Assembly: GCA_964247975.1 (NCBI GenBank)
Contig: CAXTWH010000018.1
Coordinates: 31,273 to 95,272, forward strand
DNA: 64,000 nt
Direction: 5' to 3'
Source: KBS-96 sp964247975
Lineage (GTDB): Bacteria > Acidobacteriota > Terriglobia > Bryobacterales > Bryobacteraceae
The position numbers and the translations under genes were made by a program. The stretch's first letter is position 1. Every line of letters starts with the position of its first letter. The notes beneath the pieces were generated by a model. That model worked only from the letters and a program-made list of their open reading frames with translations. It made no database searches and was not told the DNA's origin. This document shows, piece by piece, positions 35,193-42,998 of the stretch.

Positions 35193-36680
35193 TTGGCAGC
35201 AAAGAAGATTGTTGTAATTGGCAGCGGATTCGGTGGTCTGGGCGCGGCGGTTCGTTTACAAACAAAAGGATTTGACGTTCACTTAGTGGAAGCGCGCGAC
35301 AAGCTGGGCGGCCGCGCTTACGTTTACGAGCAGGATGGATTTAAGTTCGACGGCGGCCCGACGGTTATCACTGCTCCTTTCATGATTGACGATCTGTTCC
35401 GAGGAGCAGGCCGCCAAACAGAAGATTACGTGAAGCTGGTCCCCGTGGAGCCGTTCTACCGGATTGAATTTCCTGACGGACGATCGTTTGAATACAACGG
35501 CAATGCGGCGGAAAATGAAGCTAAAGTGTCTGCTTTTGCGCCCGACGATTTAGAGGGTTACAAACGAATGCTCCGTCATGCGGAAAGCATTTTCGATAAA
35601 GGTTTTACCCAGTTAGCCGATCAACCGTTCCTGAAAATCAAGGATATGGTTCGGGTGGTGCCTGATCTGGTGCGGCTGCAATCGTATCAAACGGTATACC
35701 AGTTTGCCGCCAAGTATGTGAAAGACCCCATGCTGCGCCGCGTGTTCAGTTTTCATCCTTTGCTGGTGGGCGGCAATCCATTTCAAACTACCTCAATTTA
35801 TGCGCTGATTCACCACTTGGAGCGTGAATGGGGCGTGCATTATGCAATGGGCGGCACCGGAGCCATTATTGCCGGATTAGGAAAGTTGTTTGAAGAACTG
35901 GGCGGACATATTCATTTGTCCTGTCCGGTGCGCCGTATCCTGGTAGAAAAGGGTGCCGCTAAGGGCGTGGAGTTGATGGATGGCAGTGTTTGGCAGGCGG
36001 ATGCCGTGGTCAGCAATGCGGATGTGGCGAACACTTATAAGAAAATGGTAGATCCCGCGTTACGCAGTAAATATTCGGACCGGAAATTAAATGCCATGCG
36101 CTATAGCATGTCATTATTCGTGATCTACTTCGGAACGCGCAAACAGTATCCTGATGTGAAGCATCACACCATTATTCTGGGCGACCGCTACCAGGAACTG
36201 CTGCATGATATCTTTAACAGGAAATTATTGTCAGGAGATTTTTCGGTGTACCTGCACCGGCCAACAGCAACCGACCCTTCGATGGCCCCCGAAGGCTGCG
36301 ATTGTTTCTATGTGTTGGTTCCTGTTCCCAACCAGAAAAGCGGAATTGACTGGTTCACGGCGGCTAAACCTTTTCGCGATCGTGTGATGCAGTTTCTCGA
36401 TCAGCCTCGATACCTGCCGGGATTGCTGGATAATCTGGTGACGGAGCGCTGGCTGACGCCGCTTGATTTTGAAACCACGCTGAACACGCATCTCGGCTCC
36501 GGGTTTTCATTTGAGCCGGTGTTGACGCAATCTGCCTGGTTCCGGCCTCATAATGAATCAGAAGATGTTCGCAACTTGTTTTTTGTGGGCGCGGGAACGC
36601 ATCCGGGAGCTGGGGTGCCGGGCGTACTTTCTTCAGCTAAAATTGCGGAGCAGTTAGTGTGTCAACGCTTCCTCAACTAG
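35193..36680 (+). CDS. crtI: Phytoene desaturase
   Basis: FAD-dependent CrtI-type desaturase of 495 residues, which introduces double bases into phytoene to give coloured carotenoids. Rossmann motif GSGFGGLGAA starts at residue 10, followed by VEARDKLGGRAYVYEQDGFKFDGGPTVIT; the C-terminal FAD block is FFVGAGTHPGAGVPGVLSSAKIAEQL near residue 470, and the family length (about 490) is complete. Membrane-associated rather than integral. TTG 35193 follows the crtE stop by 6 bases. Its end overlaps the crtB start by 22 bases, so translation is coupled. The related CrtN/CrtP and carotene ketolase families have the same fold, so the exact number of double bonds cannot be read off the sequence. Confidence 0.9.
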   Translation: MAAKKIVVIGSGFGGLGAAVRLQTKGFDVHLVEARDKLGGRAYVYEQDGFKFDGGPTVITAPFMIDDLFRGAGRQTEDYVKLVPVEPFYRIEFPDGRSFEYNGNAAENEAKVSAFAPDDLEGYKRMLRHAESIFDKGFTQLADQPFLKIKDMVRVVPDLVRLQSYQTVYQFAAKYVKDPMLRRVFSFHPLLVGGNPFQTTSIYALIHHLEREWGVHYAMGGTGAIIAGLGKLFEELGGHIHLSCPVRRILVEKGAAKGVELMDGSVWQADAVVSNADVANTYKKMVDPALRSKYSDRKLNAMRYSMSLFVIYFGTRKQYPDVKHHTIILGDRYQELLHDIFNRKLLSGDFSVYLHRPTATDPSMAPEGCDCFYVLVPVPNQKSGIDWFTAAKPFRDRVMQFLDQPRYLPGLLDNLVTERWLTPLDFETTLNTHLGSGFSFEPVLTQSAWFRPHNESEDVRNLFFVGAGTHPGAGVPGVLSSAKIAEQLVCQRFLN

Positions 36681-37576
36681 ATCTCGAAGCTTTGTACCGG
36701 CAGGCAGCGGAACAAACCGCGAAGCATTCCAAAAGTTTTTATTTCGCCACTCGTTTCTTTCCGCCTGATTTGGCCCGTGCTGCTCATGCTGTTTACTGGT
36801 TCTGCCGTCACACCGACGATTTAGCGGACGAATGCGAAACGATAGAGCAGGGAAGAAGCGATATTGAAGCTTGGGATGAAAAACTGCGCGAAGCGGAACA
36901 CCTGGGAACTTCCACCCATCCTGTGCTGCATGTGTTTTTCGATACCGTGCATAGGTTCGGCATTCCGCTTGAATATGCTTTTGAACTGATTCAAGGTATG
37001 CGCATGGATTTAACGCTTTCGCGGTATTCGACGTTTTCCGAACTGCATTTGTTCTGTTATCGGGTTGCTTCCGTGGTGGGATTGATGATGTCCTGGGTGA
37101 TCGGTTTTGAGCAGGAAGGCGATCGCGACACCGCGCTGCCTTATGCGGTTGACCTTGGCATCGCTATGCAACTAACTAACATTCTGCGCGATGTGGGAGA
37201 AGATCTGGAGCGCAATCGTATTTATCTGCCCCAGGATGAACTGGCCCAGTTCGGCTATAGCGAACAGGAGATGCTGCAAAGAGTTCGTAACGAGCAGTTT
37301 CGAAATCTGATGCGTTTTCAAGTGCAGCGCGCCCGCGAGTATTATGAAAAAGGTAATCGCGGCATTCGTCTGCTGCACCATCAGGGAAGATTTTCAGTGA
37401 AGATTGCTTCGGATGTTTACCGCGAGATTCTGGCGCGCATCGAACAATCTGATTTTGATGTGTTTGAGCGGAGAGCTATAGTTCCTTCCGCTCGCAAGTA
37501 CATGCTGACAGCGCGAAATTTAGCTGGCCCGATTGCGCGGCGCACGATGGAGCAGTTCGTATTTTGGAGAACGTAA
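36659..37576 (+). CDS. crtB: Phytoene synthase
   Basis: Head-to-head prenyltransferase of 305 residues that joins two prenyl diphosphates (normally C20, giving phytoene). Two Mg-binding acidic motifs: HTDDLADE (D53, D54, D57) and LRDVGEDLERNRIYLPQDEL (D178, D182), both intact. The flanking WFCR and SFYFATRFFPP blocks also fit squalene/phytoene synthases. GTG 36659 lies inside the end of crtI. The next gene starts with the ATG of TAATG at this gene's stop, continuing a tightly coupled operon. The C30 alternative (CrtM) cannot be fully excluded by eye. Confidence 0.88.
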   Translation: MSTLPQLDLEALYRQAAEQTAKHSKSFYFATRFFPPDLARAAHAVYWFCRHTDDLADECETIEQGRSDIEAWDEKLREAEHLGTSTHPVLHVFFDTVHRFGIPLEYAFELIQGMRMDLTLSRYSTFSELHLFCYRVASVVGLMMSWVIGFEQEGDRDTALPYAVDLGIAMQLTNILRDVGEDLERNRIYLPQDELAQFGYSEQEMLQRVRNEQFRNLMRFQVQRAREYYEKGNRGIRLLHHQGRFSVKIASDVYREILARIEQSDFDVFERRAIVPSARKYMLTARNLAGPIARRTMEQFVFWRT

Positions 37577-39084
37577 TGCATCGCGAGCGTGAAGGATGGA
37601 TGCTGGCCGTCCGGTACTCGTCCTTGGCGACGCTGGCCGGATTGATTCCGCATTACGCCGCCAGTTACCTGTTCCAAGTTCCGCTATTAACCGATCGTAT
37701 TGCGGAGTGGATTATGGCTTATACGCCGTCGCGCTACGCGGTTCCCATTTTGAACGGCTTGGGTGCGTGGGCGAAACCGTGGGCTTCTACCGGCGCTTTG
37801 GCGATTCTAGGTTTTGGTATTTTTCTCGCTCGCTTCCTGGGGAATTTCGTTCCGGTAGTTCATCGAGTTTGGGTCACACTCACCACCGGATTGTTTCTGG
37901 CAGTAGTAATAGCCAGGGTTGTTCATTATCCTTCTGTCAGCGGCTTTTTATTGTTCTGGATCCCCGCTTTGCTGGCGGCTTTGTTTGTTCACCAGCTTCC
38001 GTATGTGACGACTGAAGCAGAAGCGCCCGTCGCGCCGCTTCGCGCAGAGCGGCGCTTGTTTCTGGAGAAAGCCGCCAAATATGGATTGCCGATAGCAATG
38101 GGATCGGGAACCATCGCCGTGGCTGTGGAAAGCTACTTGCGCAACGAAGCGTTGGCTCGCAGCGCGGTTGCGCCGGTCAATCTATTTCCGTTTTTGCCTC
38201 CTTTAGATCGCCAGCGCTTTGGCGGCAGTCTGGTTCGGAAAGAGATCACGCCGGTTTCGGAATTCTACGGCATGAGCAAAAACACCGTAGATCCTAATAT
38301 TGATCCGCGCCAATGGCGTTTGCGAATCACTTTTGACGGACGGCCCGTTCGAACCTGGACTTACGCGGAGCTATTGGCTTTGCCCCGGCAGCGGCGCTAT
38401 CAAACGCTGCGCTGCATCAGCAATACTTTACGGTCGGACCTGATGGGAACTGCGGAATGGGCGGGCGTTCACCTTTCGCAATTAGTGGACCGCCGCATGA
38501 TTCCTGCTGAAGCGATTGAAGCCGCTTTCATCGGCGTGGAAGGCCATGATGACAGCCTGCTGATGGATTATGCTTTTGGCGAGGAAGCGATGCTGGCGCT
38601 GGGCATGAACGGCAAAACCCTCAGCCGCACTCACGGCTTCCCGGTTCGCCTGCTGGCTCCGCGATTTTACGGATGCCGTAACGTGAAGTGGATCGGCGAG
38701 ATTCGGTTTGTCACCAAGCCTTACTACGGAACTTGGCAGCGCATGGGCTATACCAAAAATCCGGTGATCCACATTGCTTCGCATATTGACCATCAACAGC
38801 GCACTGATGGGCGCGTGCGCTGCGGAGGAGTGTCTTTTGCCGGTGACTGCTCCATTCGCGCCGTTCGCCTGCGTGTGAATCGCGGTTCCTGGGGTTCAGC
38901 AACGCTGGAATCTCCGCTTTCCCCTTATACCTGGACGCGCTGGACAGCGGAATTCGAAGCGCAGCCCGGCGATCTTCTCGAAGCAAACGCCCAAGCGCAG
39001 GACGGCAGATGGCAGGAATTGGCAGAAGGCAATCCGTTTCCAAACGGGCTAACCGGCCCGACAATCATCAAGGTTGCGGTGTGA
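37576..39084 (+). CDS. Polytopic membrane protein with a molybdopterin (sulfite-oxidase-type) domain
   Basis: A 502-residue protein. Residues 1-145 contain about four hydrophobic helices; at residues 158-185 a twin-arginine motif ERRLFLEKAAKYG is followed by another hydrophobic stretch, so the C-terminal domain should be moved to the periplasm by Tat while the N-terminal helices insert normally. That domain (residues 215-500) is of the sulfite-oxidase/YedY fold: HDDSLLMDY, GKTLSRTHGFPVRLLAPRFYGCRNVKWI and the molybdenum-binding cysteine C280 in TLRCISN. A C-terminal Ig-like dimerisation part (VRCGGVSFAGDCSIRAVRLRVN) follows. Substrate unknown. It lies fully inside the carotenoid operon, with TAATG coupling to crtB and a GTGA overlap with the glycosyltransferase, so a carotenoid tailoring role is inferred. 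Confidence 0.82.
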   Translation: MHREREGWMLAVRYSSLATLAGLIPHYAASYLFQVPLLTDRIAEWIMAYTPSRYAVPILNGLGAWAKPWASTGALAILGFGIFLARFLGNFVPVVHRVWVTLTTGLFLAVVIARVVHYPSVSGFLLFWIPALLAALFVHQLPYVTTEAEAPVAPLRAERRLFLEKAAKYGLPIAMGSGTIAVAVESYLRNEALARSAVAPVNLFPFLPPLDRQRFGGSLVRKEITPVSEFYGMSKNTVDPNIDPRQWRLRITFDGRPVRTWTYAELLALPRQRRYQTLRCISNTLRSDLMGTAEWAGVHLSQLVDRRMIPAEAIEAAFIGVEGHDDSLLMDYAFGEEAMLALGMNGKTLSRTHGFPVRLLAPRFYGCRNVKWIGEIRFVTKPYYGTWQRMGYTKNPVIHIASHIDHQQRTDGRVRCGGVSFAGDCSIRAVRLRVNRGSWGSATLESPLSPYTWTRWTAEFEAQPGDLLEANAQAQDGRWQELAEGNPFPNGLTGPTIIKVAV

Positions 39085-40154
39085 TTGAAGTTCTGTTGCT
39101 GGGCGTAGCCGGCGGAATTCTTTTGTTCTCTTGGAAGTCCTGGAAAAACTATAACGCTCTTCCCGAGTTGGACAATTTTCAACGCGCTGTTCCGCCTGAC
39201 CTGACAATTATCATCCCTGCCCGCGATGAAGCAGGCCGGATTGCGCGAGCCATTGCCAGCTTTCCAAACCTGCCTGTGATTGTGGTGGACGATCATTCCT
39301 CTGATAACACGGCGGAGATTGCTGCACAGCAAGGAGCAAGGGTAGTATCCGCGCCCCCATTAGAACAGGGAGCGCGGGGAAAGCCCAACGCTTGTTTAGA
39401 AGGAGCGCGGCAAGCCAACACGGAATGGATCTGCTTCGTTGACGCCGACACGTGGTTCGAGCCGTGCTTTGCCGCGAACTTGGTGAGCTACGCCGAACGT
39501 GAACGGTGCGATCTTGTTTCCGCTTTCCTGAACTCGCGGCGGATAACGGCAATGGAAGCTTTGCTGCTTCCTTATGCATTCGCGCTGTATTTTGTAGGTG
39601 TCAGCGCGCGAGCGGTGAACAGCCCGTCTTCCAAAGAAGCTTTAGCGAACGGCCAATGCATGTTGTTTCGTCGCCGCAGCTACTGGGCAATGGGCGGACA
39701 CGCAACTGTGATCACAAGCGTTATTGAGGATGTTGCGCTGGCCGAAGCCGCCAAAAAATGCAAACTGCGAATTCGCACGATCCGGGCGGAAACACAAGGT
39801 TCCGTGCGGATGTACGAAGGCTTGAGCACAATTTGGAATGGCTTCCGCAAAAACTCTTTTCGCTTTCTGCTGGTCAACCCCGGCACCGGCGTTCAAGTGA
39901 TACTGGCTTCCATTCTGCTGACATCCTGGCTGCCTGTGCTGTTGTATGCAGGAAGAACAGGCGTTCATGGCCGTTTGTGGTTTGAACTAGTACTCCTATT
40001 TTTATCGCCGATAGTAGGGCTCTGGCGATGGTATGGCGGAGCATGGTCGCTCCTGTCGCCAGTAGCTATTTACTTATTTCAATTGATTGCCCTGGATGGA
40101 ATGCTGAGTACGTTAACGCCGCGAAAAGCTGTCTGGAAAGGCCGCCGTGTCTAG
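39081..40154 (+). CDS. GT2 glycosyltransferase, CrtQ-like
   Basis: Membrane glycosyltransferase of 357 residues with one N-terminal hydrophobic segment and C-terminal helices (VILASILLTSWLPVLLY and LWRWYGGAWSLLSPVAIYLF). Motifs: IIPARDEAGRI, VVDDHSSDNT, VDADTWF near residue 125 and an ED pair in TSVIEDVALAEAAKKC near 225, then the RxNSF helix. This layout matches CrtQ of staphyloxanthin synthesis and other lipid-linked glycosyltransferases. GTG 39081 overlaps the stop of the Mo gene as GTGA; a frame open further upstream is a shadow. Next to carotenoid and acyltransferase genes, glycosylation of a carotenoid is inferred; the alternatives are hopanoid- or sterol-type lipid glycosylation. Sugar donor unknown. 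Confidence 0.78.
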   Translation: MIEVLLLGVAGGILLFSWKSWKNYNALPELDNFQRAVPPDLTIIIPARDEAGRIARAIASFPNLPVIVVDDHSSDNTAEIAAQQGARVVSAPPLEQGARGKPNACLEGARQANTEWICFVDADTWFEPCFAANLVSYAERERCDLVSAFLNSRRITAMEALLLPYAFALYFVGVSARAVNSPSSKEALANGQCMLFRRRSYWAMGGHATVITSVIEDVALAEAAKKCKLRIRTIRAETQGSVRMYEGLSTIWNGFRKNSFRFLLVNPGTGVQVILASILLTSWLPVLLYAGRTGVHGRLWFELVLLFLSPIVGLWRWYGGAWSLLSPVAIYLFQLIALDGMLSTLTPRKAVWKGRRV

Positions 40155-40890
40155 GGAAGAGAATCGGCAGAACCTATCCTACCCTGTTCCTTGGGACCTG
40201 TTAGCAGGGCATTGGCGCAATTTTGCCGCGCGAACGCCGGTTTCTATCGATCAGTTCACCGAAGCGATTGTGGCGCGAATGAACCCGCCGCCATTAGTGA
40301 TCGGCGCAGAAAACCTTCCTCCATCAGCCAGATTTGTTCTGGCCGTGAATCATTACCAGCGTAAGGGGCTTTGGATTTTGCACGCTGCCGCTGCGCTAAC
40401 GCGGGCAATCCGGCTGCATTACGGCCCGGGTGACCCGCCCGTGCGCTGGATAGTGACTGCAAATTGGCCGCGTATCAAGCTAGGTCCCTTCAACATGCCA
40501 TCGCCAGGAGATTTTGTTCTGCCGCGCGTGGCCGAAGTGTGGTCCTGTTATCCGGTGTCGTTTCACGGCACCAACCCCGCTTATACTGCGCGTAGCCTAC
40601 GCCAGATCCTGCGGGAAATGCCGCGGCTTGATCGTCCATTGGGATTATTTCCCGAAGGCGTGCAGGGCGTTGCCGGCCGAGTTGCTGAACCTCTGGCGGG
40701 AGTAGAACGGCTGCTGGTTCGTTTAGCAAAATCAGGTATTCCAGTCGTGCCGGCTGGAGTTTCGGAAGACGGGTGCCGACTGGTTCTGCGATTCGGCGAA
40801 ACTATCGCCGCCGCAGAAATATGCGCTGCGCCCCAAGCGGCCAGGCTCGTCATGGAGCGCATTAAAGAGTTGGCCGATGCAGGCCCGTAA
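40147..40890 (+). CDS. PlsC-like acyltransferase with altered HX4D motif
   Basis: Acyltransferase-like protein of 247 residues with the LPLAT fold: ENLPPSARFVLAVNHYQRKG (normally NHxSxxD; here the position of the aspartate is glycine) near residue 58, and GLFPEGVQGVAGRVAEPLAGVERLLVRL near 165, the FPEG motif for the phosphate or acyl-CoA. PVVPAGVSEDG near 195 is also typical. The missing catalytic aspartate implies a changed mechanism, an altered substrate or low activity. GTG 40147 lies 8 bases inside the previous gene, completing the operon. By analogy with CrtO of staphylococci it could acylate a glycosylated carotenoid. Its end overlaps the convergent isomerase by 29 bases. Confidence 0.72.
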   Translation: MSREENRQNLSYPVPWDLLAGHWRNFAARTPVSIDQFTEAIVARMNPPPLVIGAENLPPSARFVLAVNHYQRKGLWILHAAAALTRAIRLHYGPGDPPVRWIVTANWPRIKLGPFNMPSPGDFVLPRVAEVWSCYPVSFHGTNPAYTARSLRQILREMPRLDRPLGLFPEGVQGVAGRVAEPLAGVERLLVRLAKSGIPVVPAGVSEDGCRLVLRFGETIAAAEICAAPQAARLVMERIKELADAGP

Positions 40891-41722
40891 CCGCATCCTG
40901 AAGAAACTTCAAACCGTTCCAGGCGATCTCATCAGTTGTCGGAGCGAGATCCCGCCAGATCGAAGCAGCCGCGCTAAGTGCGTCAATTTTAAAACCGAAG
41001 CTTTCAATCGTGAGCCAGCCATCGTACTTCAAATAATGAAGAGCGGAAAAAACGCCGGACCAATCCACGTGACCGGAGCCAGGCGTGCCGCGATCGTTTT
41101 CGCAGGTGTGAACGTGTTTTAGATGGCGGCCTGTTTGCAGCAAAGCCTGCGCCGAATTCTTTTCTTCGATGTTGGCGTGAAATGTATCCCAAAGAATGCC
41201 CACCTGCGGGTGGTTGATCTCCTCGCAAAGCTTCACGGCGTCGCTAGTCAGATTCAGAAAATAAGTTTCAAACCGGTTCAGCGGTTCAATCGCAACTGTA
41301 ACGCCGTGCTGCTCCAAAGTGGGGGTAAGATCTTGGTAAGCTTGAACGCAGCGTTTCCATTCATCCGCGCTGCGGCGGGTTCCGGGTAGATAGCCCACCG
41401 GCGAATAAAGCGGACCTGCCACCATTGAAGATCCTGCTTCGGCAACTGCTTCAATGCAGTTTTTCAGGTAGGCAAGCGATCGCTGGCGAACGGCCTGGTC
41501 AGCCGAAACCAAGCTGTAGGAATTCGGCAGCACCGCGCAAACCGTACAGCCCAGTTCAAATTCAGCAAGCGCTTTGCGTATGGCTTTTGCTTCGAAGTTT
41601 GATAGATCGAGCAGCGTCACCTCCACGCCGTCGAAGCCATGCTGTTTCACTTCCGGCAGAATGTGAAAATCAGCGGAACCGAAATTGCCGCTCCACAAAA
41701 ACGTATTAATGCCGTATCTCAT
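40862..41722 (-). CDS. Sugar phosphate isomerase/epimerase family TIM-barrel protein
   Basis: Cytoplasmic 286-residue TIM barrel of the xylose-isomerase-like type, with no signal peptide. Metal-ligand blocks: VTVAIEPLNRFETYFLN near residue 142, VGILWDTFHANIEE near 178, HVHTCENDRGTPGSGHVDWSGVF near 207 and WLTIESFG near 240. Such enzymes epimerise or isomerise keto-sugars (D-psicose 3-epimerase branch shares GSGHVDW-type motifs). Its ATG overlaps the stop of the cupin gene (ATGA at 41719-41722), so the two are coupled. Its 3' end overlaps the acyltransferase gene of the opposite strand by 29 bases. Confidence 0.85.
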   Translation of the reverse strand: MRYGINTFLWSGNFGSADFHILPEVKQHGFDGVEVTLLDLSNFEAKAIRKALAEFELGCTVCAVLPNSYSLVSADQAVRQRSLAYLKNCIEAVAEAGSSMVAGPLYSPVGYLPGTRRSADEWKRCVQAYQDLTPTLEQHGVTVAIEPLNRFETYFLNLTSDAVKLCEEINHPQVGILWDTFHANIEEKNSAQALLQTGRHLKHVHTCENDRGTPGSGHVDWSGVFSALHYLKYDGWLTIESFGFKIDALSAAASIWRDLAPTTDEIAWNGLKFLQDAVTGLHRPTL

Positions 41723-42942
41723 GCTTGCCGCTCCTTAATGAACTGCGCGGCATCCGGATTGCCCGGCCCGAAATGCTTCAACAGCACCAGCGGCTCCGTG
41801 TCGCTATGGTTGACGATTCTCACCCCTTCAGTTGCCGCCGCATAGGTGACGAAAACCTCATCGCGGGTCATCTCGCCGAAGCGAATCAGAGTGGGCGTTT
41901 CCAGTTTCAATTTTCCGATTGCGCCATAGCCTTGCGTCACAATCACGCCGTAAGCCGCGGCATCTTTCACGATCGTTTCACGCCCCGGTAAAACGGTTAA
42001 TTCCTTAGCGGAATAATGATCTGTTCCATAAGTGACCCACTTTTCGATGTAACCGTCCTCTTTCATCTCATCCAGGGAGCGAACCGGAGTCGGAAACACT
42101 CGATTGGTTTTCCCAAATTCCGGGTGGATATTGGCTTCCCAATCCATCATGCTGATGATGTAATCCAAATTGTGGTGATGTTCCGGCGGCACATCTTTTA
42201 CCAGCAGTTCCCAGCCGATGGGCCGCCCATCTACCAGGGATTGGAACATCGCAAACACGTCGCTATTCACTTGCGGTTCATAGGTAACGAGCGAGCCTGG
42301 GGCATGAAGAATGCCAGCGTTAATCTGCCACCCTGAGCCGGGCTGAAGCCGATAGGCTTTCGAGTGGTAAAGAATTCCGTTATCGCCCTGGTTCCACCGC
42401 TCCAGGCAGCTTCTTATATCGTCCTTAGTGGTTCCCGGCTCAAGCCCCATGAAAGTAAATGGAAACTCGTTTTCTTCCTGATTGTATTGTGGAGGAAAGT
42501 AGTACGCTTCCGGCTTGCCGCGCTGTCCTACCTTGGCAGCCGCTTCATCATTTTGGTGCAGATGGTGGGGGATCGGGCCGAGATTGTCAAAAAACTTGCA
42601 AAGCAGATTCCAGCCTTTGCGAACATTCATCACCGCAGAGCCTAAAAACTGGTCGCCCTGTGTTTCTATTGCTTCTTTCAGTAGAACCCGCTCGCCGTTA
42701 ATGTCGATATAGCTTAGCCCTTCCGTTTCGCCTGTTTCCGGACCGTTGGACGCTTTCGTAGTGGAGGAAAACCAGCGTTCGTTGATGCCGCCCCGGTGAG
42801 CGCCAAAAGCGTAAAGATCCTGGGGACGAAGCCGTAGGCGACCGCCCGGAAGCATAAACGAACGCGGAACCCAGCAGGGCGCAAGCCGTACGATTCCATC
42901 GCCAGCAGTGAGCGCGTCTTGAAGAAGGGACTGGTTAGACAT
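41719..42942 (-). CDS. Mannose-6-phosphate-isomerase-like cupin protein
   Basis: A 407-residue protein of the class I mannose-6-phosphate isomerase/cupin type. The metal cluster is visible as PIPHHLHQND followed, after a spacer, by KPEAYYF (H-x-H ... K-x-E) near residue 137-155, and a later histidine in NAGILHAPGS near 222. A second cupin lobe covers residues 280-400 (VLPGRETIVKDAAAYGVIVTQGYG). It would isomerise an aldose phosphate or free sugar; the exact sugar is not visible. ATG 42942 is preferred to a TTG at 42960. It is coupled to the TIM-barrel gene downstream, so the two probably act in one sugar-interconversion step pair. Confidence 0.72.
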   Translation of the reverse strand: MSNQSLLQDALTAGDGIVRLAPCWVPRSFMLPGGRLRLRPQDLYAFGAHRGGINERWFSSTTKASNGPETGETEGLSYIDINGERVLLKEAIETQGDQFLGSAVMNVRKGWNLLCKFFDNLGPIPHHLHQNDEAAAKVGQRGKPEAYYFPPQYNQEENEFPFTFMGLEPGTTKDDIRSCLERWNQGDNGILYHSKAYRLQPGSGWQINAGILHAPGSLVTYEPQVNSDVFAMFQSLVDGRPIGWELLVKDVPPEHHHNLDYIISMMDWEANIHPEFGKTNRVFPTPVRSLDEMKEDGYIEKWVTYGTDHYSAKELTVLPGRETIVKDAAAYGVIVTQGYGAIGKLKLETPTLIRFGEMTRDEVFVTYAAATEGVRIVNHSDTEPLVLLKHFGPGNPDAAQFIKERQA

Positions 42943-42998
42943 GGTGATTGGAGAAGACAAACACTAAGTCTTTGATTATCTACGATTCGGAAATCCGG

